Origin: an uncultured Ruminococcus sp.
GTDB taxonomy: Bacteria > Bacillota > Clostridia > Lachnospirales > Lachnospiraceae
DNA length: 64,000 bases
NCBI GenBank assembly: GCA_934359255.1
Contig: CAKRLG010000007.1
Coordinates: forward strand, 62,001-126,000
Direction of reading: 5' to 3'
A model generated the notes under the pieces. That model ran no database searches. It had not been told where the DNA came from and was given only the letters and a program-made list of their open reading frames with translations. The translations under genes were made by a program, and so were the position numbers. This document shows positions 25,386 to 34,387 of the stretch, one piece after another; the first letter of the stretch is position 1, and every line of letters begins with the position of its first letter.

Positions 25386-26769
25386 TTCCTCCAGGCGGGT
25401 TCTGTTTTGGTGGTTTCTTTGATTTTTTACGTTTTTCTTTTCTCTTTCTTTCAAGTTCTTCACCTTCGTCTTCTCTGAGAATATACAGTCCCTGGATGAT
25501 GGCAAACATCAGAATCGTACAGATCACCGAGCTTCCGCCATAACTTACCAGTGGAAGGGTAATTCCTGTCATAGGAATAAATTTGCTGGTTCCGCCGACT
25601 GTCAGAAATACCTGGAACGCATACTCTGCGCCCAGTCCCATCGCGATCAGCTTATAAAATGGTTTGCTCATCCGCATGGAAACATTGACAATCATCAGAT
25701 AGCAGCTCATGCAGACCAGAAGCATGCAGATTGCAAAGATCGCTCCCAGTTCCTCACAGATCGCTGCAAATATAAAATCTTTGTCCACTACAGGGATGAT
25801 ATTCGGCATTCCTTTTCCGAGTCCCATGCCGAACCATCCGCCGGCACTGATACCAAACAGTCCCTGTGCGACCTGATATCCCCCTCCGACTTTATCATAT
25901 ACTGCAATGGGATCCTGCCATACGATCACACGCTGCCGTACATGATTAAACAGAAAATACGCCGCAACCGCAGCCAGGGTGCCGCCGGCAAGACCTGCCA
26001 GCGCATACCGCGCTTTCTTTGTTGCAACATACAACATGACAATATATGCCACAAAGAAAACCACCGCACTTCCCAGGTCTTTTGATACAACCAGAATCAG
26101 CACGTGAGCCGCTGCCACCACAGTTGTGATCACAACCCTCTTGAAGCTGGTATCTTCTCTCAACATACCTGCCACAAAAAATACAAAGGTGATCTTTACC
26201 AGTTCCGAAAACTGGAAGGTAACACCACCAATCTCAATGGATAGCTTGGCTCCTCCGGAGATCGCCGCCATGGCAAGTACCACCATCAAAAGAGCAAGTC
26301 CCACGATTCCATACAGCCAGGTCAGATCCTTTAAGATCTTTACCTTTCTTACAATCACCGGTACGATAAACGAAAGTACCATACCGATAACTACGATTTC
26401 AAACTGCTTGACCGCCTTACCAAAACTCAGTCTGCTTAAGATCAGAAAACCGATACTCAAAAGCATACACATATTATTGACAATCAGCATATTTCCTTTT
26501 CTGTAAATCACCCGATACAGAATCTGTACCACGACGATAAACAAAAACACTGCTCCGTACATCATCAGCATCTTCATATCGTTGTTCTGCAAAAACAGCA
26601 CTGTATATGCCACCAGGTTCATAAACAGCATCAGTACGATCTGTCTGCGCAGCACATTTTTCTGATCTTCTATGTCCCGTTTCCGAAATACGGTAAAACA
26701 GGAAAATGTATAGATCATCATCAGAAGAATGATGAGATATTTGGATACTTCTGTGATTACATTTTCCAC
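25300..26769 (-). CDS. FtsW/RodA/SpoVE-family peptidoglycan polymerase
   Basis: 489-residue SEDS-family protein with about ten membrane helices. It polymerises lipid II into glycan strands, pairing with a class B PBP such as the next gene. The family signature in the last third is visible: IPVVDKDFIFAAICEELG and FIPMTGITLPLVSYGGSS. A ~55-residue, very basic and Gly/Pro-rich cytoplasmic tail follows the last helix and is encoded where the PBP gene begins in another frame. Whether it serves division, elongation or sporulation cannot be settled here. Confidence 0.93.
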   Translation of the reverse strand: MENVITEVSKYLIILLMMIYTFSCFTVFRKRDIEDQKNVLRRQIVLMLFMNLVAYTVLFLQNNDMKMLMMYGAVFLFIVVVQILYRVIYRKGNMLIVNNMCMLLSIGFLILSRLSFGKAVKQFEIVVIGMVLSFIVPVIVRKVKILKDLTWLYGIVGLALLMVVLAMAAISGGAKLSIEIGGVTFQFSELVKITFVFFVAGMLREDTSFKRVVITTVVAAAHVLILVVSKDLGSAVVFFVAYIVMLYVATKKARYALAGLAGGTLAAVAAYFLFNHVRQRVIVWQDPIAVYDKVGGGYQVAQGLFGISAGGWFGMGLGKGMPNIIPVVDKDFIFAAICEELGAIFAICMLLVCMSCYLMIVNVSMRMSKPFYKLIAMGLGAEYAFQVFLTVGGTSKFIPMTGITLPLVSYGGSSVICTILMFAIIQGLYILREDEGEELERKRKEKRKKSKKPPKQNPPGGNGLSGGNGYREKTLEEKIQEQTEKSLNW

Positions 26770-26790
26770 TGCATCTCCTCCACTTTCTGT

Positions 26791-28983
26791 CTATTCCACA
26801 CCTCGCTGGAAATGTCCTTTGGTTGTTTCTCCTGTCTGCATCTGCCCATCCGGCTTCTGTCCTTTCAGATATACGGCCACAAACGCCCGGACAATCTTTT
26901 CTGTTTCCTGCCTTGTTTCTGTCGTAAATGACAGACGATATGCCTTTACACCCAGATTTTCTGCTTTTTCCTTTTCTTTCAGCAGGGAAGTTGGCAGCGC
27001 ATTGTAGATTGTATTATAACAGAACTCGCAGCTGCATACACCACGAAACTCCTTCTGATACCGGTCTTTCAAAACATACTGTGCACAGGCATGATTACAG
27101 TGATCCATCGTTTTTTGCACACACTGCACGGACACCATCATCGGTGTATAACCGTATACGGTCAGTTCACTGTTTTTATTGTTTCTGTGTACCAGTTCTT
27201 TCGCATTCAGTTCCAGCGGAACCGTATCTCCGAGAATCCCTTTCTTCATCCAGAACGCTTCTGCCCGGTTGTTCATGGTATAGATATTCGCATCCAGAAC
27301 GATCCGGGAGGTAAGTCCCATCCCATCCAGGATTCCATAGCTTTCCATATTCCGCACCAGAAAGCCTCCAAGACCTTTCTGAACCAGTTCATTAAAAGTC
27401 TCTTTCCTTCCATTAAGTTCCCGGTCACGAACGATTCGCGGCAATGTAAGAAACAGCTCTTTTCTCTCTTCTTTCAATCTGTGAATCCATCTTTCCACAT
27501 TCTGAATGAACCCAGGCACAGGGAAGATTCCGCAGTCCGCATAGATTCTCTTAACTCCGTCTGCCTTTTCCACTGCTACAAGCTGTTCTTCCGTTTCCAC
27601 AGCAGCTGTGAGATACCCTTGGGTTGTCTGTTTTTCTGTCTCCGGTATATCTTTGAGATCCCGCTCTTTTGCTTTTCGCTGTTTCCACGGACGAAGCAGC
27701 TCTTTTTCCAGAGTTTCCAGCCCCTGTCGTCTCAGATGATTTAGCTGCTGCATGGGGAGAAAAATATCATCCCCCATAAAAATATCCAGTTTTTCAAACG
27801 CATAGCCGGATCCTCCGGTTTTTTCCATCTGTCTGCGGATCCTTTCTTCACCCAGCGGACAATTCGTGGCAGCCTGCACAGTTTCCCCTTCTACTGTCAC
27901 CCTGCAGTCACCTGACTGTACTTCCAGAATTGCAGGACATCCATTATACAAGCTCATGGTTCCCCGTATCAGAACCGGCGTCTTTTTATCCATATATTCT
28001 TTCCGTATTCTGGTAAATAATTCTTCATTTCGAATCATACCGGCACTTTTTTCATTTTCAAGTGCCATCATGGATCGTCCGTTTCGCTGCTTATAATAGC
28101 TCTGGTGAAAACCATCCCGGTTATAAATATCCCACAGAATCTGTTTATCCTCTTTTGTAACGATCGGCCTTTTTTCCCCTGAAAGATACTTGTCCAGATA
28201 TTTCCGGTAAACAGACACCACACCGGCAGTGTATTCCGGTTTTTTCATTCTCCCTTCAATTTTCAGGGAATATACACCTGCTTCAATGATTTCCGGCAGG
28301 ATATCTACCGTACACATATCTTTCGGACTCAGTGCATACGCGGTCCTGTCATTATTCAGGCGTTTTCCATCCCGATAAACCTGATAAGGCAGACGGCAGG
28401 GCTGTGCACATCTTCCCCTGTTTCCGCTTCTTCCGCCAATCATGCTGCTCATCAGACACTGCCCGGAATAACAATAACAAAGGGCTCCGTGAACAAAACT
28501 CTCAATTTCCATATGCGTGGCATCGTAAATTTTTCTAATTTCTTCCAGTGACAGCTCCCTCGCAGTCACCACACGGGTTGCCCCGGCTTTCTGTAAAAGC
28601 TTTGCGCTCTCTACACCGGTGATCGTCATCTGCGTACTGGCATGAATGTGCAGCTCCGGAAAATACGTTTTGACAAACTCCATCACACCCGGATCCTGTA
28701 CAATAACTGCATCCAGTCCCGCCTCGTACAACGGAGCCAGATATTCATACAGTTCCTTTTCCAATTCCCTGTTTTTCAACAGTGTATTGATGGTCAGATA
28801 CAGCTGTTTTCCCTTCAGATGTGCCAGGTCAATCGCCCGGATCAGCTGTTCCTGATCCAGATTGTCGGCATAGGCACGGGCACCAAATTTCTGACCACCC
28901 AGATAGACAGCATCCGCCCCGGCTTCAAATGCAGCCTCCAGAGCCTCGTAAGAGCCGGCGGGTGCCAGTAATTCTACCTTCAT
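26791..28983 (-). CDS. Peptidase U32 family protein with DUF3656-type region
   Basis: 730 residues. The N-terminal ~330 residues are the U32 core: ELLAPAGSYEALEAAFEAGA, AVYLGGQKFGARAYADN, STQMTITG, and the cysteine-rich EsFVHGALCYCYSGQCLMSS with CAQPCRLPY. A second long domain (about 380-690) carries another conserved set (CNHACAQYV, CSCEFCYNTIYNALP) that fits the collagenase-like/DUF3656 type. Related U32 proteins work in RNA hydroxylation (RlhA/TrhP) rather than proteolysis, so the peptidase name may mislead. It lies between zapA and the ftsW-like gene and starts with AGGAGGAGTAT upstream. Confidence 0.9.
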   Translation of the reverse strand: MKVELLAPAGSYEALEAAFEAGADAVYLGGQKFGARAYADNLDQEQLIRAIDLAHLKGKQLYLTINTLLKNRELEKELYEYLAPLYEAGLDAVIVQDPGVMEFVKTYFPELHIHASTQMTITGVESAKLLQKAGATRVVTARELSLEEIRKIYDATHMEIESFVHGALCYCYSGQCLMSSMIGGRSGNRGRCAQPCRLPYQVYRDGKRLNNDRTAYALSPKDMCTVDILPEIIEAGVYSLKIEGRMKKPEYTAGVVSVYRKYLDKYLSGEKRPIVTKEDKQILWDIYNRDGFHQSYYKQRNGRSMMALENEKSAGMIRNEELFTRIRKEYMDKKTPVLIRGTMSLYNGCPAILEVQSGDCRVTVEGETVQAATNCPLGEERIRRQMEKTGGSGYAFEKLDIFMGDDIFLPMQQLNHLRRQGLETLEKELLRPWKQRKAKERDLKDIPETEKQTTQGYLTAAVETEEQLVAVEKADGVKRIYADCGIFPVPGFIQNVERWIHRLKEERKELFLTLPRIVRDRELNGRKETFNELVQKGLGGFLVRNMESYGILDGMGLTSRIVLDANIYTMNNRAEAFWMKKGILGDTVPLELNAKELVHRNNKNSELTVYGYTPMMVSVQCVQKTMDHCNHACAQYVLKDRYQKEFRGVCSCEFCYNTIYNALPTSLLKEKEKAENLGVKAYRLSFTTETRQETEKIVRAFVAVYLKGQKPDGQMQTGETTKGHFQRGVE

Positions 28984-28997
28984 ATACTCCTCCTTAC

Positions 28998-29030
28998 AAA
29001 AAAGGCTATCGCAGATACTGCGACAGTCTT
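28998..29030 (-). terminator. Terminator between zapA and the U32 gene
   Basis: GACTGTCGCAG / CTGCGATAGC stem with TTTTTTG after it on the minus strand. It sits only ~5 nt after the zapA stop and ~20 nt before the U32 start, so U32 may depend on read-through. Confidence 0.8.
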
Positions 29031-29035
29031 CTTTT

Positions 29036-29422
29036 TTATTTCAGCAGATTCTCCATATCCTGTTCCAGCTTCTTCATCTGCTGTTCCAGTTCTTCTTTTT
29101 CCTTCTTCAGATTCTCAACCTCGATCTGGGCTTCGATCAGATCGTGTTTCAGATCATACATTTCCTTATCTTTCAGCTGGGAATCTTCTTCAAAAACTTC
29201 TGCCTGATGTTTTGCCTTGAAGTAATCATCTGCAATGTTCAGGCTGAGCAGTGTGTTTTTTGTTTCCACCGGCTGTCGGTTATATCCCGGCAGTTCAGAA
29301 AGCTGGGCAAGTTTATGGTTCATATAAGAAGCCACATTCTGCAGATATTCTTCGCTCTCATATCCACTTAATGTGATGATCTTTCCTCCGATTAATACCT
29401 TAATTGTATTTTTTGCTGGCAT
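29036..29422 (-). CDS. zapA: Cell-division protein ZapA
   Basis: 128 residues. The N-terminal ZapA fold is NTIKVLIGGKIITLSGYES then YLQNVASYMNHKL, and the C-terminal half is a long charged coiled coil (EAQIEVENLKKEKEELEQQM). It binds and bundles FtsZ at the division site. Monocistronic, with its own upstream promoter and a terminator. Confidence 0.9.
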   Translation of the reverse strand: MPAKNTIKVLIGGKIITLSGYESEEYLQNVASYMNHKLAQLSELPGYNRQPVETKNTLLSLNIADDYFKAKHQAEVFEEDSQLKDKEMYDLKHDLIEAQIEVENLKKEKEELEQQMKKLEQDMENLLK

Positions 29423-29595
29423 TACGGCATTTCCTCCATTTTATGTATGCTCTGCATAAACAAGATGCGTTTTTGCAGACAGTAACATCTCGTACTTTTA
29501 CAGTTATTTTCTGTGATTTCTCCGAAGGTTACTGTTAGTGATTCATACCTCGCTTTGCACATTATCATTATGTTCCGCCGATATGACTCTCTTCT

Positions 29596-29623
29596 ATTAT
29601 AAACAAAATCCCTCAAAAAACAA
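29596..29623 (-). promoter_or_regulatory. Promoter of zapA
   Basis: Minus strand TTGTTT (29618-29623), 16-nt spacer, TATAAT (29596-29601). The ~170-nt leader that follows contains an imperfect inverted repeat built on AACAGTAAC / ATAACTGT (about 29495-29540). Confidence 0.6.
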
Positions 29624-29627
29624 CCCC

Positions 29628-30614
29628 TTAGATTCCCAAATGATGATATGCCAGCTCAGTTGCCACACGTCCTCTTGGTGTGCGATTTAAAAATCCGTAC
29701 TGAATCAGGTACGGTTCATACACATCTTCGATGGTTCCCGCATCTTCTCCGATAGCTGCTGCCAGAGTATCCAGTCCTACCGGACCTCCATTAAATTTGT
29801 GAATGATCATCTCCAGAATCTTCCGGTCTGTCTGATCCAGACCATACCGGTCCACTTCCAGAAGTTCCAGTGCAAAATCAGCCACTTCTTTTGTGATCTT
29901 TCCATCATATTTGACCTGCGCAAAGTCTCTCACACGCTTTAACAGACGGTTTGCCAGACGTGGAGTTCCTCTCGAACGCTTTGCCATCTCTCTGGCTCCA
30001 TCCGCATCAATCTCCACTCCAAGCACTTTCGCAGAATGCTGGATGATCGTCTGCAGTTCTTCCTCCGTATAGAACTCCAGATGGTGAATCACACCAAAAC
30101 GGTCTCTTAACGGCGCCGTCAGAAGTCCTGCCCTTGTGGTTGCTCCCACCAGAGTAAAATGTGGCAGATCCAGACGAATTGAACGGGCAGTGGCACCTTT
30201 CCCGATCATGATATCAATCGCATAATCTTCCATCGCCGGATAAAGAACCTCTTCCACCTGACGATTCAGACGGTGAATCTCATCCACAAAAAGGACATCC
30301 CCCTCCTGCAGATTATTTAAGATAGCCGCCATCTCTCCCGGTTTTTCGATAGCCGGACCGGAAGTTACCTTCATGTGAACTCCCATTTCGTTGGCAATAA
30401 TCCCTGCCAGTGTGGTTTTTCCAAGCCCAGGTGGTCCGTAAAATAACACATGATCCAGTGCATCGTTTCGCTGTTTTGCAGCTTCTATATAAATTTTCAG
30501 ATTTTTCTTTGCTTTTTCCTGACCAATATAATCATCCAGACACTGGGGACGAAGGCTGCCCTCGATACGGATGTCTTCTTCCATCATGTCGGTTGTGATA
30601 ACACGTCTTTCCAT
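29628..30614 (-). CDS. ruvB: Holliday junction branch-migration ATPase RuvB
   Basis: 328-residue AAA+ motor that drives branch migration with RuvA. Walker [12 protein letters not shown], Walker [13 protein letters not shown], sensor 1 LVGATTRAG, arginine finger region APLRDRFG, and a C-terminal winged helix ending [20 protein letters not shown]. It follows ruvA after 211 nt of repeated, non-coding sequence, an unusually wide gap for this pair. Confidence 0.98.
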   Translation of the reverse strand: MERRVITTDMMEEDIRIEGSLRPQCLDDYIGQEKAKKNLKIYIEAAKQRNDALDHVLFYGPPGLGKTTLAGIIANEMGVHMKVTSGPAIEKPGEMAAILNNLQEGDVLFVDEIHRLNRQVEEVLYPAMEDYAIDIMIGKGATARSIRLDLPHFTLVGATTRAGLLTAPLRDRFGVIHHLEFYTEEELQTIIQHSAKVLGVEIDADGAREMAKRSRGTPRLANRLLKRVRDFAQVKYDGKITKEVADFALELLEVDRYGLDQTDRKILEMIIHKFNGGPVGLDTLAAAIGEDAGTIEDVYEPYLIQYGFLNRTPRGRVATELAYHHLGI

Positions 30615-30667
30615 ACTTTATTTTTCTCCATATACATATCTGTACTCACTATAGCTTACTTGTTTTT

Positions 30668-30834
30668 CGCCGTTCGCCATGAGTGAGCAAGCTCCCTCTG
30701 GCTCTCTTGCGCTCATTATATCATGATTCGCACCTGCGGTGCTTGACGCTGCTCTCGCAGCTATCATGATCGCCATTCGCCGTTCGCCAAGAGTGAGCAA
30801 GCTCCCTCTGGCTCTCTTGCGCTCATTATATCAT
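30668..30834. repeat. Duplicated 57-bp palindromic unit between ruvA and ruvB
   Basis: Two copies, 30668-30724 and 30778-30834, differ at one position (T/A at 30680/30790) and are 110 bp apart. Each contains an imperfect stem (GAGCAAG / CTTGCGCTC). The right copy covers the last two codons and the stop of ruvA. The 53-bp spacer holds two more small hairpins (GCACCTGCGGTGC; GCTGCTCTCGCAGC). No gene is supported here. Confidence 0.85.
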
Positions 30835-31437
30835 CTTCTTCAGTGCGGCTTTGAGTAGGGTTTCCACATCCATTGTCTCCGCACCTTCTACTTTTTTCAC
30901 TGCGCGGAGTGCATCCGTGTTCGGGTAGCCTAGTGCTACCAGTGCCTGTACTGCTTCCTGCAGCTGGTTGTCTCCTTCCGTCTCAGGTATTCCTGCAGCT
31001 GACTGATTTGCCAGTTTCTGTTCAAAAGCATCTTCCAGATCCAGTTTATCTTTCAGTTCCAGGATCAGTTTCTGTGCAGTCTTCTTACCAATACCGGGTG
31101 CCTTGGCAATTGCCGCCGCATCATCTGCCAGAACCGCGAACCGCAGATCATCCGCCGACAGTGCCGAGAGGATTCCAAGTCCTGCCTTCGGTCCGATACC
31201 ATTGACACCTAACAGTAATTTAAACACTCTCAGGTCATCTCTTGTTGCAAAGCCATATAATTGCATGGCATCTTCTTTTACATTCAGATATGTATATATT
31301 TTTACTTCCTGACCAATTGGAATTGCGCCAGAAAAAACGGAACCGGGTACGAAGATTCGATAGCCGATTCCGTGATTATCTACAATAATACACTGGTCGT
31401 CCGCTTCCTCCAGTATGCCTTTCACGTATCCTATCAT
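30826..31437 (-). CDS. ruvA: Holliday junction protein RuvA
   Basis: 203 residues. The N-terminal OB fold is MIGYVKGILEEADDQ and GIGYRIFVP; two HhH motifs follow (LLGVNGIGPKAGLGILS and APGIGKKTAQKLILELKDKL), and the C-terminal domain III (ALVALGYPNTDALRAVKK) contacts RuvB. The second of two adjacent ATGs (31437) has the better spacing from AGGAG. The stop codon lies inside a 57-bp repeat whose other copy is 110 bp downstream. Confidence 0.97.
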   Translation of the reverse strand: MIGYVKGILEEADDQCIIVDNHGIGYRIFVPGSVFSGAIPIGQEVKIYTYLNVKEDAMQLYGFATRDDLRVFKLLLGVNGIGPKAGLGILSALSADDLRFAVLADDAAAIAKAPGIGKKTAQKLILELKDKLDLEDAFEQKLANQSAAGIPETEGDNQLQEAVQALVALGYPNTDALRAVKKVEGAETMDVETLLKAALKKMI

Positions 31438-31494
31438 CATAAACTCCTTTTTTCGGGAACTGCCCCAAACAACAGTTCCCTTAGTCTACGTTCT

Positions 31495-31523
31495 ATCATA
31501 CCACAAGGTGGCCGACCTTTCAA
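31495..31523 (-). promoter_or_regulatory. Promoter of ruvAB
   Basis: Minus strand TTGAAA (31518-31523), 17-nt spacer, TATGAT (31495-31500), beginning ~20 nt after the structured repeat at 31544-31697. A GGGAACTG/CAGTTCCC hairpin lies in the short leader (about 31456-31481). Confidence 0.7.
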
Positions 31524-31543
31524 TTTTTAATTTGCAGATACCA

Positions 31544-31697
31544 GGTTTCCAAAGCGAAAAGCTTTTCGTGCTTGCATGAGAAAGCTTTTTGCCTTGGAAA
31601 CCGCCAGACATGAGAAAGTAGCGATTTACGAAGTAAATCAGCGGATTTCGAATGGCTGGAGGATTGTGGGAGCAGCTTTGCTGCGGAACAATCCGTA
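31544..31697 (+). repeat. 154-bp structured repeat, copy B (rnfB-ruvA gap)
   Basis: Same length and layout as the element at 1326-1479, read on the plus strand. Stem 1 GGTTTCCAA/CTTGGAAACC replaces GACTTTCAA/TTGAAAGTC. Stem 2 CCAGACAT/ATGGCTGG replaces CCAAACAT/ATGTTTG. Stem 3 GGATTGT/ACAATCC with GCAGC/GCTGC is unchanged. Loops such as TTCGTGCTTGCA and AGCGGATTTCGAATG are kept. It lies after the rnfB stop with no open frame. Confidence 0.82.
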
Positions 31698-31701
31698 AGT
31701 A

Positions 31702-32490
31702 TCAAATAATACAATGTCTCGGACAATTCTCTTTGCAAAGTCCGCAATTGGTACACTTATCGTAATCAATATGTGCCACATTATCTGTCACCGTAATAGC
31801 CTGTACCGGACAGTTCTTTTCACATTTTTTACAGCCGATACAGCCTTTGTCACAGGCATTCATAGTAGCCTTACCTTTATCCTGAGAGCTGCAGCTTACT
31901 TTTACTGTCTGCTCGTAAGGAACCAGCTCGATCAAATGATGCGGACAGACAGCCACACACTGACCGCAGGCTTTACATTTTTCTTTATCCACATGGGCGA
32001 TGCCGTTGATGACACGGATTGCATCAAAGTTACACGCTTTTACACAGGTACCGTAGCCGAGACATCCATGGTGACATTTTTTCTCACCGCCGCCCGGGAT
32101 AAATGCCATAACCGAGCAATCTTCCACACCATCATACACATAATTGTTTCTGGAGCTCTCACAGTCGCCCGCACATTTTACAAAGGCTGTCATGCGGCGT
32201 CCTTCTTTTATCTCTTCTCCCATGATAGCTGCAATGGCTTTCGCCACTTCATTACCGCCTACCGGACATCCGTTGACCGGAGCTTTTCCGGCTGCGATCG
32301 CTGCAGCCAGTCCGTCACATCCCGGATATCCACAGCCACCGCAGTTGTTGCCCGGAAGCTGTTCTCTGACAGCAATCTCTTTTTCATTGACTTCCACTGC
32401 AAACTTCTTTCCGGCTACCCCAAGGAGCAGTCCGATCACCAGTCCCGTGCCGCCTACCAAAACTGCAGCAATAAGTATTCCTGTAATCAT
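31702..32490 (-). CDS. rnfB: Rnf complex subunit RnfB
   Basis: 262-residue iron-sulfur subunit that passes electrons from ferredoxin into the Rnf complex. An N-terminal membrane helix (about 5-25), then the Fe-S domain NNCGGCGYPGCDGLA...CPVGG, then a series of ferredoxin-type cluster motifs (CHHGCLGYGTCVKAC, CKACGQCVAVCP, CIGCKKCEKNCP, CTNCGLCKENCP). It is the last gene of the rnfCDGEAB operon, 12 nt after rnfA. Confidence 0.97.
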   Translation of the reverse strand: MITGILIAAVLVGGTGLVIGLLLGVAGKKFAVEVNEKEIAVREQLPGNNCGGCGYPGCDGLAAAIAAGKAPVNGCPVGGNEVAKAIAAIMGEEIKEGRRMTAFVKCAGDCESSRNNYVYDGVEDCSVMAFIPGGGEKKCHHGCLGYGTCVKACNFDAIRVINGIAHVDKEKCKACGQCVAVCPHHLIELVPYEQTVKVSCSSQDKGKATMNACDKGCIGCKKCEKNCPVQAITVTDNVAHIDYDKCTNCGLCKENCPRHCII

Positions 32491-32502
32491 AAAACTCCCT
32501 CC

Positions 32503-33078
32503 TTAAATCATTCCGGAAAATCCAAAGAATGCGATAGACATCAAACCTGCGGTCAGAAGTACAATCGGCATTCCCCGGAAAGGTTTCGGTATATCGTTGT
32601 ATTCGATTTTCTCACGAAGTCCTGCCATCAGCACGATAGAAATAGTAAATCCCACAGCGGTAGCAAAACCATTGACCGTGCCTTCCAGGATTCCGTAATT
32701 ATTCTGTACATTTAACAGCGCCACACCAAGTACTGCACAGTTGGTGGTGATCAGAGGAAGATACACACCCAGACTCTTATACAGTGCCGGCATCGTCTTT
32801 TTCAGGAACATCTCAACCAGCTGTACAAGAGCGGCAATCACCAGAATAAATACGATGGTCTGCATATATTCCATTCCCGTTGTCACCAGCACAAACTTAT
32901 AAATCAGACTGGTACAGAATGAAGAAATCGTCAGCACGAAGATTACTGCCGCGCCCATACCTGCTGCCGTATCCATTTTCTTCGATACACCAAGGAAAGG
33001 ACACAGACCCAGGAACTGGCTCAAAACCACGTTATTCACCAATGCCGAACCAACGGCGATCATTAACAATTCTCTCAT
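32503..33078 (-). CDS. rnfA: Rnf complex subunit RnfA
   Basis: 191-residue integral membrane subunit with six helices: NNVVLSQFLGLCPFLGVSKK near the N-terminus, a second conserved LGVYLPLITTNCAVLGVALL, and LMAGLREKIEYNDIP. With RnfE it forms the membrane core carrying the intramembrane Fe-S site. The start overlaps the rnfE stop by 4 nt (ATGA), so translation is coupled. Confidence 0.97.
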   Translation of the reverse strand: MRELLMIAVGSALVNNVVLSQFLGLCPFLGVSKKMDTAAGMGAAVIFVLTISSFCTSLIYKFVLVTTGMEYMQTIVFILVIAALVQLVEMFLKKTMPALYKSLGVYLPLITTNCAVLGVALLNVQNNYGILEGTVNGFATAVGFTISIVLMAGLREKIEYNDIPKPFRGMPIVLLTAGLMSIAFFGFSGMI

Positions 33079-33770
33079 GACTGGGTTCCTCCTTTCTCAG
33101 CGCTCTTCTTACTTGCACACATATGATTGCTGCAGCCTGCACAGAGACTCTCGTCACATGCTTTCGGAGCTGCGGCAGGATCTTTTTTCATTTTTACACG
33201 GTTCTGCAGTGCCACCAGCATCGCCAGGACAAAGAAAGCTCCCGGTGCCAGAATAAAGATGGTAGCTCCTCCGTTAAAAACAGTCATACCAAAGATCTTA
33301 CCGGAACCGATCAATTCGCGGACGATACCGATGCTGGTGAGTCCAACGGTAAATCCAAGTCCCATTCCGATTCCGTCAAACAGAGAACTGATCGGGCCAT
33401 TCTTGGACGCATATGCTTCCGCACGTCCCAAGATGATACAGTTAACTACGATCAGCGGAATGTAAATTCCCAGAGAATCGTAAAGACTCGGAATAAATCC
33501 CTGTAATAAGAACTGTACGATAGTTACAAAGGATGCAACGACTACGATATAAGCCGGCATACGCACGCTGTCCGGAATCATCTTCCGAAGCATGGAAATC
33601 ATCAGGTTGGACAGAGCAAGGATTACCATCGTTGTCATACCCATACCAAAACCGTTTTTTGCAGATGTGGTAACTGCCAGTGTCGGACACATACCAAGCA
33701 TCAGTACAAAGGTGGGATTCTCCTTGATGATACCATTATACAAACGTTCCAGAGGTGAATTTGCTTTCAT
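33075..33770 (-). CDS. rnfE: Rnf complex subunit RnfE with cysteine-rich tail
   Basis: 231-residue membrane subunit homologous to RnfA: NPTFVLMLGMCPTLAVTTSA, IYIPLIVVNCIILGRAEAYA, and a GxxIxREL segment. After the last helix comes a ~45-residue tail with CDESLCAGCSNHMC, four cysteines with short spacing, which standard short RnfE proteins lack. The start at 33770 shares a base with the rnfG stop (TGATG); a longer frame lies within rnfG and is rejected. Confidence 0.95.
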   Translation of the reverse strand: MKANSPLERLYNGIIKENPTFVLMLGMCPTLAVTTSAKNGFGMGMTTMVILALSNLMISMLRKMIPDSVRMPAYIVVVASFVTIVQFLLQGFIPSLYDSLGIYIPLIVVNCIILGRAEAYASKNGPISSLFDGIGMGLGFTVGLTSIGIVRELIGSGKIFGMTVFNGGATIFILAPGAFFVLAMLVALQNRVKMKKDPAAAPKACDESLCAGCSNHMCASKKSAEKGGTQS

Positions 33771-34387
33771 CACTGATCTCCCCCTTCCATCACACGAAAT
33801 GCACAAAGACCGGCATTCACACCGTTGGTCATGGCATTGGTCGTAACTGTGGCACCACTGATGGCATTGATCTCGTCATCCTGTGTTGCACCGTTTTTTG
33901 TATACTGTAATTTTTCTACCTGTTTTCCGACAAACTGATCTTTGAACGCAGGAGTATCCGCATTCATGCCAAGTCCGGCGGTCTCTCCGATGGACAGGAT
34001 CGAGATTCCGTTCAGGGTACCGTCATTTTGTACTCCCATGGAAAATTGGATATCTCCACCATATCCTTCTGAAGTTACAACGGTAAAGGCATAGCCAAGT
34101 GTTTCTCCGCTCTGGTCTTCCGCACGCATAACTTCTTCTATGGACTGTGCCTTATAACCTTCCTGATCTAACTGATCGCGGATCGTCTTTGTCAATGTAT
34201 CGTCCATCTCTACTGCCTCAAAAGCTGCTGCATCCGTAAATACCTGTTCATAAGCCTCTGCTTTTGCCTGCGCTTCCTGTTTTGCAATCGGATCTTTTGT
34301 GATCTCATATACACCGCCAAGGGCCACACCTGCCACCAGAGTGATCAGTGTAAGGGCAAGGGCATCTTTGATAATCTTATTTTTCAT
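33770..34387 (-). CDS. rnfG: Rnf complex subunit RnfG (flavoprotein)
   Basis: 205 residues with one N-terminal membrane helix (KDALALTLITLVAGVALGGV) and an extracytoplasmic FMN-binding domain. The covalent FMN attachment motif SGATVTT is present (threonine acceptor), preceded by GETAGLGMNADTPAF. It relays electrons within the Rnf chain. The start overlaps rnfD by 11 nt. Confidence 0.96.
   Translation of the reverse strand: MKNKIIKDALALTLITLVAGVALGGVYEITKDPIAKQEAQAKAEAYEQVFTDAAAFEAVEMDDTLTKTIRDQLDQEGYKAQSIEEVMRAEDQSGETLGYAFTVVTSEGYGGDIQFSMGVQNDGTLNGISILSIGETAGLGMNADTPAFKDQFVGKQVEKLQYTKNGATQDDEINAISGATVTTNAMTNGVNAGLCAFRVMEGGDQ

Noticed and set aside
30618-30800. 60-codon minus-strand frame between ruvA and ruvB
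   Set aside because: It lies almost wholly in the duplicated palindromic repeat, has no ribosome-binding site and its composition is that of repeat translation.
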